Part shown: positions 24,701 to 33,164 of the stretch, one piece after another
How the letters are laid out: each line of letters starts with the position of its first letter
Numbering within the stretch: position 1 is the first letter of the stretch
NCBI GenBank assembly: GCA_016789205.1
Contig: JAEURF010000001.1
Coordinates: 17,000 to 80,999, forward strand
DNA length: 64,000 nt
Source of the DNA: Anaerolineales bacterium
GTDB taxonomy: Bacteria; Chloroflexota; Anaerolineae; Anaerolineales; Villigracilaceae
Direction of reading: 5' to 3'
The notes under the pieces: model-generated
What the model was told of the DNA's origin: nothing
Databases searched by the model: none
The model's input: the letters and a program-made list of their open reading frames with translations, nothing else
Translations under genes and position numbers: made by a program

Positions 24701-27532
24701 GCCGAGTTTTAACAATTGGGTAGACAAAGAAATAGCTAAGCGATCCAGCGAAATTTTTCCTGGGTAGTCTTCAAGGAGTGCAAGCCATGACTTTCTTGCT
24801 GTTAAATTAACTCCTGAAACATTCAACCACCAAGTTAGCGCTTCTGTCAATAAATCGCTGTGACTTTCAGAAAATTTTTGCCGTGCTAAGCTATCCACCG
24901 CCGCGGTAGATTCACTTTGTAGAGCCTCAAAAATTTCAGGGTTTATCGCTTGTAGGGATGACGGTATGGGACCCATTGATTTCAGCGTACGTAGAAAACC
25001 AATTAAATCACTCCAATAGGTCCTAAGTGACTGTATTAGGGCCATGCGAATTAGATCTCTGTAATGATCTCGTTGCATACCTGCTGCTAGCTTTGCTGCA
25101 TCTTGACGGCTATCCGAGAATATAACAAGTTTTCTGTTTGATCTAGCTCCCGTTTGATTGGCTTCAGGCATTTCGCGCATTAACCCCCCGGCCAATACTT
25201 GTGCAGCTTTTTGAAATCCAGTGCGATGGTTCCTTAGGGGAGTAGGATTATTTTCATGTTTTGAAAAATCTGTCTCGCAACGGGGACAACGAGTTGGGAA
25301 TGCAGATTCCTCTTTAACTTTTTCAGTATTTGTGTTTCTTGTAATTTTAAGTGTGTAAGTCCAACCTTCTCTACCATCCTCTGGATTTTTACCTTTAGTA
25401 TTTTTAACCAACAGACCTGACGTAGGATCTAGCTGGGCTTTAACCCAAGCTCGGTCAAAATCGCCTTGTTTATAAACATGAATTGGAGCTGTCTGCCAGT
25501 CATTGGGCCAGAAAAGAGCATAATCTGTGTACTTTCGTCTAGTGCTTATTTTATCTGGTACACCTTCTAAATTAATTTCGTCTGCGGTTATGACGTCTGT
25601 AGATTGTCCAATATTTTGTCGATATCCACCAAGAAAAATATCTCCACATACTTCGCAAACAATTAAATCTAAAACTCTTGAGCCACAAGCATCACATGTT
25701 AGCCTATGTGATGCATAGACCGCTCCTACAGACGGTTTCGGATCCTGTCGATCTGCACATGAAGGATGAGAACAGTCGGGATTGCTGCAAACCCACAAAT
25801 TCTGTAGATTATGGAAGAATAAATGTCCACGGACAGGTTGGGCCGAAGCTTTATTTTCCCTATTCTGTGAAAACGCCAATGCTAACAAGAATCCACGCAT
25901 AGCTGGCGAGACTAGTTCTGTGGAAACAGAATCGTTCGATGAATAATCAAATAATACCTTGTCTAGATCTGTAATCTTTGTTGGTCTTACCGTTTCATCT
26001 TTGTGAAGGCTCTGGCTCGCATCTCTTAAAATATCAGCAGCAGTGACAAATCCATCCGCCGTTGCACCTAGTTTATTTAGGGCTTCGGCAAGTTTTATTT
26101 TGGGCTCAACTCGATCATTGCTAGGATACTTTAGCTCCATGGCTAGATCCGATATGGCCAGAGGATTTTCGAAGGGAGGACTCATTGGGTCTAGAGGATC
26201 TGGTTGAATTTTTGCGGCGAAATTTTCGAAGGCTCTTTGGTGTTGTCTTAGAACAAATCGGGCGTTTTTTCTGGGAGGCTCTTGTTCGCCTTTAATAAAT
26301 TCAAAATTATCACGTCCAAAGAATTCTTGGAGGAATTTTTTGCCTTCATTTGAATTATCCAAGCTGGCTGAAGTAGCCAATATGCGCAATTGCTTAGATT
26401 CAGGATCTAAGCCAAGACGGTTTAACAACAGACGAAGTATATAGGCAACTTCTGTTCCAGGGGTTCCACGATAAGAATGTAGTTCGTCGATAATCAGATG
26501 AAACAATCTTTCGGGCTTCCCGCTTTCTTTGCCAGGATCTTCCATAAGCCATTGCCGGGTAGAATCAAAGATTGAATCCTCTATGCTCCGCATAAGCATG
26601 ATATTTAGCATTGAATAATTTGTAATTAGGATATCGGGGGGTGTCTGTTGAATATCCCAACGAGACCACATTTCCCCACTCATGGGATCAGGGAAATACC
26701 ATTGCATTTCGGATGTGGCCTCATCGTCAGGGTTTGCATCTACTACATCTATGATTTTCCTATAAGACTCATCGACCTTGTTAAGTTCCCGCCTCAACCG
26801 ACTTAGTGTAGTAGAGTTTTCAGGGCCTGGAACCGATGTAAGCGATGTATATCTCCCATAGGTAATCCTGTTTCCACCACGATCACGATCCAACCAATTA
26901 GTAATTTCTGTAGAGGAAAGGGTTTGGCGTAAACGCCTTAACTGGTCCTCGACCAGCGCGTTTAATGGATACAAGATTAGCCCGCGCACTGCGGCTGGAC
27001 GGTTCATATGTTCCCATTGTTTGACTCGATTTGCACCGGCTTTGCGCCACCACTCTCTAGTTGATGATGGACGTGATGCGTTGGGCCAAATCATAGATTC
27101 ATTTGCTATTTGGGCCAACAAAGGCAAAAGGAAAGCTTCTGTCTTTCCTGAGCCAGTTCCTGTAGTTACCACAACATCTTTGGAATCTATTACGCTCGCT
27201 TTTAAGGCGTCCCATTGATGCTGATATAAAGGACGCGAAGACGGGAATAGCGTTTTTGCAAGGTTTTTAAGATCGGAATAACCCGCGGGAAGACCTGCCT
27301 CTATTAATTCGGCACTCGCTTGATCTATGTCTATATCCCCATTTGTACTTCTGGCAGCTGCATATACAGGTACCGTCTCCAGTAAAGGAACCTGGCTCAA
27401 TGTTCCAAGCTTTCTCAAAAGTTCATCTCGCTCGTTTATAAGTGTTTCATCACGTAGCGGAAAAGCACTTTTGATATACATTCGGTAAATCTTTTCGAGG
27501 CGCAGATAAGTACCAACTACATCATGTAACAT
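21746..27532 (-). CDS. very large DEAD/DEAH helicase with DUF1998 region (DruE/DrmB/DpdJ-like)
   Basis: About 1928 residues from ATG 27532 (ribosome site CGGAG). Walker A TTGTGSGKT (about 123-131), DELH (about 349-352), several zinc clusters (CSNPDCSHPSC, then CDACGS and CEVCGD), motif VI QRVGRAGR, and a DUF1998 end with GAGYC and CNQCLRDYG. This layout (SF2 helicase core plus DUF1998) is seen in Druantia DruE and related large defence helicases. It overlaps the 447-residue gene by 11 nt, so the four genes up to the NERD helicase are one operon. Confidence 0.87.
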   Translation of the reverse strand: MLHDVVGTYLRLEKIYRMYIKSAFPLRDETLINERDELLRKLGTLSQVPLLETVPVYAAARSTNGDIDIDQASAELIEAGLPAGYSDLKNLAKTLFPSSRPLYQHQWDALKASVIDSKDVVVTTGTGSGKTEAFLLPLLAQIANESMIWPNASRPSSTREWWRKAGANRVKQWEHMNRPAAVRGLILYPLNALVEDQLRRLRQTLSSTEITNWLDRDRGGNRITYGRYTSLTSVPGPENSTTLSRLRRELNKVDESYRKIIDVVDANPDDEATSEMQWYFPDPMSGEMWSRWDIQQTPPDILITNYSMLNIMLMRSIEDSIFDSTRQWLMEDPGKESGKPERLFHLIIDELHSYRGTPGTEVAYILRLLLNRLGLDPESKQLRILATSASLDNSNEGKKFLQEFFGRDNFEFIKGEQEPPRKNARFVLRQHQRAFENFAAKIQPDPLDPMSPPFENPLAISDLAMELKYPSNDRVEPKIKLAEALNKLGATADGFVTAADILRDASQSLHKDETVRPTKITDLDKVLFDYSSNDSVSTELVSPAMRGFLLALAFSQNRENKASAQPVRGHLFFHNLQNLWVCSNPDCSHPSCADRQDPKPSVGAVYASHRLTCDACGSRVLDLIVCEVCGDIFLGGYRQNIGQSTDVITADEINLEGVPDKISTRRKYTDYALFWPNDWQTAPIHVYKQGDFDRAWVKAQLDPTSGLLVKNTKGKNPEDGREGWTYTLKITRNTNTEKVKEESAFPTRCPRCETDFSKHENNPTPLRNHRTGFQKAAQVLAGGLMREMPEANQTGARSNRKLVIFSDSRQDAAKLAAGMQRDHYRDLIRMALIQSLRTYWSDLIGFLRTLKSMGPIPSSLQAINPEIFEALQSESTAAVDSLARQKFSESHSDLLTEALTWWLNVSGVNLTARKSWLALLEDYPGKISLDRLAISLSTQLLKLGVNPGGVSQEILVFESEKKKKPWYDCYDWNNQDTILPISEPSDAGRDQHLKDIHSALRAELMYALFPHAARTIEGLGQGRVTFRSGDNQTPTQKIIEAADLTIRMLGIRRRHLYAKSSYWPGNDTTLPSYLLKHLSNVGISDKEVHQELIKAGVGIPSLSNMVINPAQLFILEPKKIIEERLTGWRCPSCHAFYLHEATGICIDCKRQIKLEKAPVPLNFDYYTYLSEQSGKPFRMNCEELTGQTDKNTRPDRQRWFQDIFVHGEISAVQSVDLLSVTTTMEAGVDIGSLLAVMLSNMPPRRFNYQQRVGRAGRRGTGVSFAITFCRGRSHDDYYFQHLESITGDAPPVPYIDVSNKSESIFRRVLVKETLRLAFKSTGIASQIAQTANGADSVHGEFGLSTDWIPVHRERVLNWFNDSANEGILENIIDALSVQTEWGLNQNFKNFRDEMVTYLRTELVKIIDETSTSSSYIQTALSERLANAGLLPMFGFPTRVRPLYTIWPYSSQPWPPEWGVVDRDLDIAISQFAPGSQTVKDKAVHTAVGVVELQPNGPIVAVKPGLTPSLSEGNSEIIGICNSCSAVTKVGPSPIPFSGGVIPPLQTCPVCKSNTLRPIDAREPRGFFTDQVPTDFEGQFEWMARSTHPSMYFDADQSPTIVRNTNIKSFKNQIVSINDNGGVGGFDFYTATVSRKKNEGSGAYSIRPEYPTDPIYKPVRIDDNMSWRIALLSKRPTDILLAGIDNFPEGIYADPQTVEGRAAWYSFAFWLRTIACVQLDIDTNELQAGFRTYLSNDRPGGEAFLCDQLENGAGYCTFLGQPAQFEKLLEQADSSTINSIAAKWLDSPHGDVCDVSCNQCLRDYGNMSYHPLLDWRLALDMARIGLGNMKIDLVSNWGSSVNPWKKLVEITLPKMLVQLGYENRTKFGPLYGYVQPSRQKILIEAHPLWTANHADILTATQEAAQQNPGYQVNQLNPFRAIRRPSDYII

Positions 27533-28865
27533 CGTTTCTCCGATCAATACGTGCACCTAATTTGGCAGCAATGAGTTCAGCTAGGGATAAAGATACATTC
27601 TTGTAAATTATCCCATCCTTATGAATTGTGGGCAATTCTCCAGATGCTAAAATTAATGATCTTTCGTATATATCTGGAATACGATCGCCTATGGGTATAT
27701 AGAAATAATTTTCGGGATAAGCATGAATGAAAATTGGAATGCGTTCCAAGTGTCGATTCGCTAAGTACCTGAGTCCGTACCAGTCTCCCTGAAACCATTT
27801 GCCTTGACCTGGGTCAAAAAAGTAATAATAATCAACTGGGATACCGTCCACGTTATGATGGGTTAATTTATACATCCCAAATTCATCAGGAGACTTTACC
27901 CATTTCGAGAAATCTTTTCCCGTCCACTTTAGGATTTTATAGAGTTCTGGAAATATGGAGATTTCTCTCAGAAAACTCTGTTGCCAGCCTTGAATGTTAG
28001 GTAGCAAATCCGCTATTTTCTTAGACATATTTCCAAGCAACATGAGTTGCGTATTGAGCTGTCGCGAAATTTCAGGGAGTAGAGTCTGAACTTCAAGATT
28101 CGACTTGAAACTGATGAAGACACTATCTGGTGCTCCAAGGTTACTTTGAGCAGTTACCTCTTGATTTCGAAACGAATTTATTAAATTTGGAGACTGCCCA
28201 CCTGCGATAAAATATTTGTGATCCTGATCTTCACTTTCAATCTTAACAAGACAGGATGGGGCAATGGTCCAGTGTCCCTCGTCAATATACTCGCTATGTC
28301 CTAAAGACCGTAATCGGCGAAAAAGAAATCTTGGTTCGTTGGCTTTTTCCAATTTTAGTTCCTTACAAGCAGACCGATAACCTTGCCAACTTCCGTTTCC
28401 GTGGGCTGATAACCAATATAATAGATGGTTGTAAGATTGCCTCGCTTTTTCGTCTGGAACAGGTTCTTCAGACAGATCAAAAGGGTTGTAATCGATAGAA
28501 GTTTCAATTGCCTGAGGCATCCATTCAGCAAGTTGACGTGTATAGGCAATTTCTCTAAATCTTTGAAGCCAATGCTTCTTGAAATCCTCTTGAAAAATAC
28601 ATTCACTAGCGGGGAATATATTAATATGTTGTAAGCGTAACCACTTTTCCAACTCGATAATTTCTGATGGAGGCTGTCCAATTACCTCACTATTTATCGC
28701 GATAAAAAAATATAATTCATCTGGCCGTTTTGTTTTTGTTGGTTCTGTACAGATTCTAGGAGCATATTGCCCGAGATTCCTCTTTTTAATCTCCTTAACA
28801 ACCTTATCTGCTATAGCAGTTGGTGTCCCGCGCGTTCTGTAACCTCGATACCATAACTCATCCAT
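27522..28865 (-). CDS. uncharacterised wHTH-containing protein of a defence operon
   Basis: 447 residues, not recognised as a named family. N-terminal part (about 1-110) contains MDELWYRGYRTRGTPTAIADK; residues 143-206 (YNHLLYWLSAHGNGSWQGYR, then FRRLRSLGHSEYI) look like a winged helix ending in WTIAPSCLV; the C-terminal half has YYYFFDPGQGKWFQGDWYGL, a pattern of aromatic and glycine residues. Lies between a 567-residue unknown and the large helicase on the same strand, 6 nt and -11 nt from them. The conserved order suggests one complex. Confidence 0.75.
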   Translation of the reverse strand: MDELWYRGYRTRGTPTAIADKVVKEIKKRNLGQYAPRICTEPTKTKRPDELYFFIAINSEVIGQPPSEIIELEKWLRLQHINIFPASECIFQEDFKKHWLQRFREIAYTRQLAEWMPQAIETSIDYNPFDLSEEPVPDEKARQSYNHLLYWLSAHGNGSWQGYRSACKELKLEKANEPRFLFRRLRSLGHSEYIDEGHWTIAPSCLVKIESEDQDHKYFIAGGQSPNLINSFRNQEVTAQSNLGAPDSVFISFKSNLEVQTLLPEISRQLNTQLMLLGNMSKKIADLLPNIQGWQQSFLREISIFPELYKILKWTGKDFSKWVKSPDEFGMYKLTHHNVDGIPVDYYYFFDPGQGKWFQGDWYGLRYLANRHLERIPIFIHAYPENYFYIPIGDRIPDIYERSLILASGELPTIHKDGIIYKNVSLSLAELIAAKLGARIDRRNDVT

Positions 28866-28871
28866 ACTCTT

Positions 28872-30575
28872 CTATCCCTCCTTAACCCATGCACCAAATA
28901 TGGATTGATTCTCCATTTGTATTGATCCATGTTTTTCCGGCGTCGACAATGTAATAGCGTCCCAGTCTATAATGGCTACTTGTCGTTCTCTGCCAGAATC
29001 AGAGTCGGATTCAGATCTTGCTCGAATTAGGTAGCGGCCAGGCACATCCCATTTGGGTTGCTTCTTATCATTAGAATTTACAGTAAAACTTTCATAAACT
29101 TCGTCCTCACCAACTCTAATAATCTGTAGTTCAAGGTCTCTTTCGAATGTAAAAATTGTAATCTCAGGTCCGTGATTGACGAGCCAGGCATTGGTATTGG
29201 GATCTTTCAGTCCACCATTTAAGGAAATAGTCGTCGAGTTTCGAGGTCGCAGTTGGTTTAATAAATTTTTTTGTGCGATGGAGACACCGGTCCAAGCATC
29301 ACTAACGACTACAAGATCGGAAAACTCCAACCAAGCACCTATTTCTTTCGGGGTTTTCGACCAAACCAGTAATCCTTCATTTTTCAAGACTTTGAGGTCG
29401 GTTTCAAGCTCCTTTTTTGCAAGTAGCAGGAAAGGGATACCTAATTCGGGCCTTTCCTCCCATGAAGCAAATATTCCGGAATCACGGAATTCCGGGTCGG
29501 GCAATAAAATCCAAAAATCTCTTTTTGGCAAAATTAATTTATTGGCTACACGGCTACTATTTGTAATTAATTCCAATCCCTTCTCGATTTCATCAATCGC
29601 AATATTCCACTTCAAGGTCTCAAACCAACCAGGCCTATCTACAATTAGTGCTGCATTTTCGCTTTTAAATGTAACTGTTATCTCTATATCTTGAATGGAT
29701 CGCTTCGGCTGTTTAGGTAGCAGATAAAATTGTGATTCATTTGAACGAAAATTCTCAGTTCGATACAAACCCATCAGCAGAGGGTTACTAAAAGTGTCTC
29801 TAAACGCTTCAGTGCGTTCGGATTGCTTTCCACTTGCCACCCACATTCCAAAAACCTCGAATATCGCATCCGCCAGCGCTTCATATCTTTGAGAGCCAAG
29901 TTTTCCATCTACTTCTATCAGCTCTTGCAAATATTTAGTCAGATAATTGAAATCATGACGCAGTTTCAGGATGATTTCATCTTTATCCAAAAAATCAGGA
30001 TATTTGTTTTGATAGTTGCTAAAAAAGTTCCATAATGAATCTTTATCTGACTGTCTGAGCAGCGGTTGGGATCTGGCGTATGTAAAATATCGCTCACCAC
30101 GCATCGAAGCTGTGGGTTCATAACCATTAACTCTTAGCCAGTTATTCCAATTTTCCCATAAGCTTTTCTCTGCTCCACCTTCCATTGCTGATGGCCTGCC
30201 TTGATCAACCGGAAGGCCCAACATTGAATTAAAGTGATAGAAGTAATCCCCTCTAGCAACGCCTTGATCAACATTATCACCCATACGATAAGCTGCAAGT
30301 ACCATAAAGCAAAGAAACCCAAAGTATGGGGGAGTTTGGTGATGTTGTTCCTGAAAGATAATGGGCTCTACAGATAAATGGTTTAAACGAACATTATTAT
30401 TACGTATGCAGCGTTCCTGTATTACTTCGAGAAAATTGCCCGGTAAGGTGTTCAACGTGCCGGAAATGAAATTAATCGCTTCATCGTCAATTGCCAAGTA
30501 AATACGGGATCCTCGAGGCATCCCTGAAATTACATATTTTAACAATGCTTCATTCCACTCTTCATAACTAGCCAT
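28872..30575 (-). CDS. uncharacterised 567-aa protein of a defence operon
   Basis: Not recognised. Starts MASYEEWNEALLKYVISGMP, with a YLAIDDEAI stretch, a helical middle (KLRHDFNYLTKYLQELIEV) and a beta-rich C-terminus (ITVTFKSENAALIV, RDFWILLPDP, VVVSDAWTG). No P-loop or nuclease motif is visible. It is encoded 18 nt after the NERD helicase and 6 nt before the 447-residue gene, so it is likely a structural or recognition subunit. Confidence 0.72.
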   Translation of the reverse strand: MASYEEWNEALLKYVISGMPRGSRIYLAIDDEAINFISGTLNTLPGNFLEVIQERCIRNNNVRLNHLSVEPIIFQEQHHQTPPYFGFLCFMVLAAYRMGDNVDQGVARGDYFYHFNSMLGLPVDQGRPSAMEGGAEKSLWENWNNWLRVNGYEPTASMRGERYFTYARSQPLLRQSDKDSLWNFFSNYQNKYPDFLDKDEIILKLRHDFNYLTKYLQELIEVDGKLGSQRYEALADAIFEVFGMWVASGKQSERTEAFRDTFSNPLLMGLYRTENFRSNESQFYLLPKQPKRSIQDIEITVTFKSENAALIVDRPGWFETLKWNIAIDEIEKGLELITNSSRVANKLILPKRDFWILLPDPEFRDSGIFASWEERPELGIPFLLLAKKELETDLKVLKNEGLLVWSKTPKEIGAWLEFSDLVVVSDAWTGVSIAQKNLLNQLRPRNSTTISLNGGLKDPNTNAWLVNHGPEITIFTFERDLELQIIRVGEDEVYESFTVNSNDKKQPKWDVPGRYLIRARSESDSDSGRERQVAIIDWDAITLSTPEKHGSIQMENQSIFGAWVKEG

Positions 30576-30593
30576 GTAGGTCCTTTTACAAAT

Positions 30594-32567
30594 CTAAGCC
30601 TGCCGCCAATCGATTAGCTCTTCGTGTTGGAGCGTAATTTTCTTTAATACATCTTTTATGATGGACTGCTTGCGACTCACCTGTATTACCATCGTGTCCA
30701 TTGCGCGAGTGAGAGGTATCATGAGCCATCTCGCAGCAAGCAATTTGGCTTCCGAGTCATTTGAGTTATTTGATCTGATTTGATTTAGTTTAGTTAAATA
30801 AAACTCGTCCAGTCCATACAATATCGTAGACCAACCTTCCAGTCCACGACAAGACTCGTATTGAACAATTCTCAGTTGGTCGTTATCTGTTGGATAAGAA
30901 TCTCTTCCTATGGAAAGAGTACCATCCCACGTCTTTATGTTCCAGCTTTGAAGCAGTCCTGGAACATAATTTGCATTGACTAAGGAGGATATAGATAATT
31001 GTTGACTCATGGAAGAAGGTATACAAACCAAGAGATCTATAGGCTCATTTCCCGCTTGTTTCGCACTATTCATGATTTCATGAATTAATTCTTCAGTGGA
31101 TTCAAGTTTATCAGTCTCGAAAATTACTATTCTCCCGCCTGGGACCAGCTGATTTGGTTCCCACTCAGATTGTTGTAGACCAAATTCTCCGGCAAAAGAC
31201 GTGATACATGATGTAAGGCCTGCCTTCATCCGCAAGCATCGTCGCAACGGCAATATTCTATATTGTTCTTTCTTTAGATCACCGCGCCAATCAGCTGGTA
31301 TGTCTTCCCGAATTAGTTGATCTATCCCATCCGCAATTGTAAAAAAATTATAACCAAATAACTTAAAGAGTATATCTCGCTCGTCACTTGGCCAATCTTG
31401 ACCTTCGTCGACAAAAATAAAATCCCAGTCAAATTTGTATGCTTCAGATTGCAGCATTGTTTGAATATCTTCGTATGTAATTACGCCTGAAGACAATAGT
31501 CGCAGTATTTCTTTTTTGTGTTCGGAATATTTTTCTAGGAATTCACCTTCACCTGCCACGATAACTCCCAGCGTTTTCATAATTTGATAGAAAAAACTAT
31601 AACTTGTCTGAATTTGGATGCTCTTTTCCGCGGCAACATCACCAATTCCCATGATTGTCATTAATCGTCGTAAGTCTGCAACTAGTGCGCGATTATAGGT
31701 AAGTACTAATATTCTTGAAGCTCTTTCGTCATATAGGTGCTTAGCTAATTGCAAAAGACTAATTGTTTTCCCTGTACCGCCTCGACCACGCAATATCATT
31801 AGCTGTTTGCCAACCAATGAATCTAGGCCAAGCTCTAGGGAAAGTCTTTGATTTATTTGCTCCATTCGCCGTCGATCCATGTTCGTTGGAGTAATTTCCT
31901 TGGTGAGCATCAACGCGATATTTTCCAACATTTCACGGGATTCGAGGTCAGAATTAAGTGTCCATTGTCCGGCATATCGTTGGGGTGCGTGAAGTTGTCC
32001 AGCAACATTGATGAATAACAACCAATTCGCTTCGCTTCCCAATATGTTATGTGGTCGGTTTGGGAGATCTACGGAAGGAACGTTTCTCAGCCAAATTAAC
32101 GGCACAATCCATGGGACTCGTCTAAAGCCTTGTAACCTCAAATAATTGATAATGGATTGCTTTTGTTCTTCATTTTGATGTGTGGCATTGTGCCATTTCT
32201 TTGATGTAGGATATTTAACCTCTACGTTTGTGCCCGTAAAGCGAATGTTAGGGGAGGAGTGTTCTTTTACCTCAATTGCAAAACAAAAACTCTCGACAAC
32301 AATTTCTTCCGGCAACTGAATCTCGCCATTAGGATTGATAAATTGTAAAAAGGGTTTATAAGTTATTCCGGACTTAAATACGCCTAATAGAAGTAAATCG
32401 ACATCTCGCACACGTTGTCCATGGCATTTTATCCCCACTAATATGTAAATATGGTCTTCTGTACTATCTTTTAGACTTGGCCACGCTTCGATGATTAGCT
32501 GCTCAAGTTTGATGGCAGCCTGATATTCACTATTGTTTGGGTCAATGTGTCCGGAAACACGGATCAT
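30594..32567 (-). CDS. NERD nuclease-SF1 helicase fusion protein
   Basis: About 657 residues from ATG 32567 (GGAGG 9 nt upstream). N-terminal nuclease-like domain (about 1-190): RDVDLLLLG (Asp55/57) and FAIEVKEH (Glu99, Lys101), the D...ExK pattern of PD-(D/E)xK/NERD. Then a UvrD-type helicase: GRGGTGKT (about 261-268), DFIFVDEGQDWP, YESCRGLEGWSTILY and LTRAMDTMVIQV. First gene of the four-gene minus-strand operon; divergent to the GNAT-dpdA operon. Likely cuts and unwinds target DNA. Confidence 0.87.
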   Translation of the reverse strand: MIRVSGHIDPNNSEYQAAIKLEQLIIEAWPSLKDSTEDHIYILVGIKCHGQRVRDVDLLLLGVFKSGITYKPFLQFINPNGEIQLPEEIVVESFCFAIEVKEHSSPNIRFTGTNVEVKYPTSKKWHNATHQNEEQKQSIINYLRLQGFRRVPWIVPLIWLRNVPSVDLPNRPHNILGSEANWLLFINVAGQLHAPQRYAGQWTLNSDLESREMLENIALMLTKEITPTNMDRRRMEQINQRLSLELGLDSLVGKQLMILRGRGGTGKTISLLQLAKHLYDERASRILVLTYNRALVADLRRLMTIMGIGDVAAEKSIQIQTSYSFFYQIMKTLGVIVAGEGEFLEKYSEHKKEILRLLSSGVITYEDIQTMLQSEAYKFDWDFIFVDEGQDWPSDERDILFKLFGYNFFTIADGIDQLIREDIPADWRGDLKKEQYRILPLRRCLRMKAGLTSCITSFAGEFGLQQSEWEPNQLVPGGRIVIFETDKLESTEELIHEIMNSAKQAGNEPIDLLVCIPSSMSQQLSISSLVNANYVPGLLQSWNIKTWDGTLSIGRDSYPTDNDQLRIVQYESCRGLEGWSTILYGLDEFYLTKLNQIRSNNSNDSEAKLLAARWLMIPLTRAMDTMVIQVSRKQSIIKDVLKKITLQHEELIDWRQA

Positions 32568-32665
32568 ACAACACACCCTCCAGAAGTCAAAAAAACAATT
32601 ACTGGGATTTTACACCATCCGGCGAGCAATCTGCAGTTTTAAGTGGCTTCTATCAATGCACAGGG

Positions 32666-32697
32666 TATAATAATTCTGGGCAACTGGTTGCCCAGAA
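32666..32697 (+). promoter_or_regulatory. promoter -10 and 24-bp palindromic operator between two defence operons
   Basis: TATAAT at 32666-32671 is followed by a perfect palindrome: 11-bp arms TTCTGGGCAAC and GTTGCCCAGAA with a TG centre (32674-32697). A repressor bound here would block the GNAT-dpdA operon, whose first codon is 32727. The palindrome would lie inside the gene if the GTG at 32643 were used, which argues against that start. Confidence 0.7.
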
Positions 32698-32726
32698 CTT
32701 GGTTGACGATCATTAAGGCTAAAAAG

Positions 32727-33164
32727 TTGATTATTAAAGCTAATATAGAATATGTTGACCTTATTAAAAAGATCGCTGATGCCAATCGTCACGAGTTGGG
32801 TTTTACTTTGCGTATCCAAATTCAAGAGGCAGTGGAGCAAGACCGAGTTCTTGTCAGCCTAATTGAAGGCAAATTAGTCGGATTTCTAATATATCGCCAT
32901 CGGAAGAAGGATACGCAGACGACATTAGCTGAAATATGCATTAGTAAGGAGTTTCGTGGAGAAGGTATAGGAAGAGAACTTGTAAATGCATTGATAAATG
33001 AAAGTAAGAAAATGTCCCGGTCCTATATTCAACTTAAATGCCCTGTTGGTTTGTACGCCAATGAGTTTTATAAACAACTTGGTTTTCATTGCATAGCAAC
33101 GCAGCCGGGAAAGACGAGAAGCCTAAATGTTTGGAGAATTCAAATAGATAAGGCAGAGGATTAA
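32727..33164 (+). CDS. GNAT-family N-acetyltransferase
   Basis: About 145 residues from TTG 32727. A GTG 28 codons earlier is possible, but the region between holds a promoter and operator, and AAGG precedes the TTG. Motif A FRGEGIGRELVNALI binds acetyl-CoA and motif B YANEFYKQLGF closes the fold. Its stop codon shares one base with the dpdA-like start (TAATG), so the two are translated together. GNATs acylate amines; preQ1 carries one, and phage Mom is a GNAT-fold DNA-base modifier, so base decoration is a reasonable but untested idea. Confidence 0.82.
   Translation: MIIKANIEYVDLIKKIADANRHELGFTLRIQIQEAVEQDRVLVSLIEGKLVGFLIYRHRKKDTQTTLAEICISKEFRGEGIGRELVNALINESKKMSRSYIQLKCPVGLYANEFYKQLGFHCIATQPGKTRSLNVWRIQIDKAED

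Noticed and set aside
29176..29694. Plus-strand open frame of 172 codons inside the 567-residue gene
   Set aside because: Low-complexity, Ser-rich composition and no ribosome site; the minus frame is longer and coupled to neighbours.
32643..32726. GTG start 28 codons upstream for the GNAT gene
   Set aside because: This stretch contains the TATAAT box and the 24-bp palindrome and has no ribosome site.
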